Assembly (NCBI GenBank): GCA_947377625.1
Contig: CANCGR010000122.1
Span: 1-7,193 of the forward strand
DNA: 7,193 nucleotides
Source: Gammaproteobacteria bacterium
Lineage (GTDB): Bacteria; Pseudomonadota; Gammaproteobacteria; Pseudomonadales; Pseudohongiellaceae
Direction: 5' to 3'
Both the position numbers and the translations under genes were made by a program. The notes beneath the pieces are model-generated. The model saw nothing but the letters and a program-made list of their open reading frames with translations. It was not told where the DNA came from and searched no databases. This document shows positions 5,980 through 7,193 of this stretch, piece by piece; position 1 is the first letter of the stretch; every line of letters starts with the position of its first letter.

Positions 5980-7176
5980 ATGAAAAAAGTTTTAATCATC
6001 GTCGGTATCATCGCAGTCATCGTGATACTGGTCGTGGTACGCAAACAGTCGTCCAGTGAAGGCCAGTCCGTCATTCTGGAAACGCTGCAGAACCGCAGCA
6101 TCAGCGCCTCCATTCTTGCCTCCGGCAAACTCACGCATGAAGACGAGGTGAAGCTCAGCACCGAAGTGGTGGGCAAAGTCGCCGCGCTTTATGTCAAAGA
6201 AGGTGAGACTGTTGAGAAAGGCCAGTTGGTGGCACAGATCAATGACGAAACACCGAAAGCCATGGTCGACCAGCAGCGCGCGTCATCGCGCATGCAGGAA
6301 ATCGCCATCGAGTCGCAGAAGTTGCAGTTGGCCAATCTGGAAACGGCATGGCAGCGCAAGAAGTTGCTGCATGACCGCAAGTTGATCGATGACAACACCT
6401 TTGAAGCATCGACCAATGAGCTTGAGCTGGCGCGTCTGACCGTCAAAACCCGCCAGGCCTCACTCGACCAGAGTCATGCCAGCTTGTCAGAAGCTGAAAA
6501 GAACCTGAAGAAAACCCAGGTGTTTTCGCCGCTGGCCGGCGTCGTCACCTCGCTGGATATCAAGGTAGGTGAAATGGCGATCTCCTCCACCACCAACGTG
6601 CCAGGCTCGTCGCTGATGACCATTGGCAACCCGGAAACCATCCAGGCGCAGGTGAACGTCGACGAAGCTGACATTGCCAACATCAAGATTGGTGAAGAGG
6701 CCAGCATCGTTGCCATCGGTTATCCCGATCAGCCGATGAAAGGCACGGTCAAGGAAATCGCCATCACTGCCAAGCCACCGACCCAGACCAGCACGCTGCT
6801 TACCTTCGTGGTCAAGATCAAGATCAACGACACCAACGGCGTCAAGCTGAATCCCGGCATGTCGGCGCGCGCCGAGGTGTTCACCAGCAACAGCAGCAAT
6901 GTGCTGGCGGTCCCCATCCAGGCCGTGGTTGAAGAAGAAGACCGCAGCCTTAACTCGAAGAAACACATCGTCTACAAGTTTGACAACGGCATCGCCCGCA
7001 AGCTTGTTGTGGAGACCGGCATCGCGGATGACTCCTATCAGCAGATCAGGAACGGACTCTCTGCTGGCGATCGCATCATCACGGGTCCCAATCGCATCCT
7101 GCGCAATCTGCAGGACGGCGACAAGGTGAAGGAAAAAACCCAGGAAGAAACCAACAAAGAGAACGGCAAGAAGTAA
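5980..7176 (+). CDS. Periplasmic adaptor (membrane-fusion) protein, MacA/HlyD-like
   Basis: The 398-residue protein should bridge an inner-membrane pump to the TolC-family channel. An N-terminal anchor (4-20) is followed by the first half of a lipoyl-like domain (about 62-88, GKVAALYVKEGETVEKGQLV), a helical hairpin (about 92-180) and the second lipoyl half (about 181-199, SPLAGVVTSLDIKVGE). A beta-barrel (about 222-300, with VDEADIANIKIGEE) and a membrane-proximal domain (about 301-385, with LAVPIQAVV and GLSAGDRIITGP) complete it. The charged tail (386-398) is Lys/Glu-rich and probably disordered. There is no lipobox, so the anchor is a true span. At the hairpin tip Arg126, Leu130 and Asp137 have the R-x3-L-x6-S spacing used for TolC docking, with Asp in place of Ser. 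AAGG (5969-5972) precedes the ATG by 7 nt. The domain mix is closest to MacA-type adaptors, which pair with an ABC pump; that partner is not in the window and may be the next gene. Confidence 0.92.
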   Translation: MKKVLIIVGIIAVIVILVVVRKQSSSEGQSVILETLQNRSISASILASGKLTHEDEVKLSTEVVGKVAALYVKEGETVEKGQLVAQINDETPKAMVDQQRASSRMQEIAIESQKLQLANLETAWQRKKLLHDRKLIDDNTFEASTNELELARLTVKTRQASLDQSHASLSEAEKNLKKTQVFSPLAGVVTSLDIKVGEMAISSTTNVPGSSLMTIGNPETIQAQVNVDEADIANIKIGEEASIVAIGYPDQPMKGTVKEIAITAKPPTQTSTLLTFVVKIKINDTNGVKLNPGMSARAEVFTSNSSNVLAVPIQAVVEEEDRSLNSKKHIVYKFDNGIARKLVVETGIADDSYQQIRNGLSAGDRIITGPNRILRNLQDGDKVKEKTQEETNKENGKK

Positions 7177-7193
7177 TCCTGTCTACCCTCACT

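Overview
This window reads as part of a chromosomal export gene cluster from a Gram-negative proteobacterium. The outer-membrane TolC-family channel with a cleavable signal peptide and the periplasmic adaptor require a double membrane. The moderate G+C, all-ATG starts, AGGAG-type ribosome sites and a sigma-54-type promoter fit a betaproteobacterium, but the exact taxon is inference and cannot be fixed from this sequence. Every real gene is on the + strand. I see no RNA gene, insertion sequence or CRISPR array.

Left part (1-1451): the 3' end of an upstream gene is followed 2 nt later by a 451-residue polytopic membrane protein. The C-terminal tails of these two proteins align without gaps, so they look like tandem paralogues, possibly two membrane subunits of one transporter. 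The family is not recognised.

Control region (1452-1625, 174 bp): this is the only sizeable non-coding gap. It holds a close match to a sigma-54 (-24/-12) promoter at 1577-1594, a near-consensus IHF site at 1537-1549 and a GTTGGC-N7-GCCAAC dyad at 1466-1484. The order and spacing are those expected of an enhancer-dependent promoter. It would start a transcript about 22 nt before the next gene.

Right part (1626-7176): five closely packed genes probably form one operon that continues past the window. They are an ABC ATPase of the NatA/YhaQ type, its ABC-2 permease of the NatB/YhaP type (ATGA overlap), a TolC-family outer-membrane channel, a small Yip1-domain inner-membrane protein, and a MacA/HlyD-like periplasmic adaptor. 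The adaptor normally works with an inner-membrane pump, and a MacB-like ABC component just downstream is a reasonable guess. The last 17 bases (7177-7193) hold no recognisable feature.

Taken together, the genes suggest a trans-envelope exporter: ATP-driven inner-membrane modules, a periplasmic bridge and an outer-membrane exit duct. The substrate is unknown. The least ordinary points are the sigma-54-type control, the NatAB-type transporter placed with TolC and adaptor genes, and the Yip1 protein lying between channel and adaptor.
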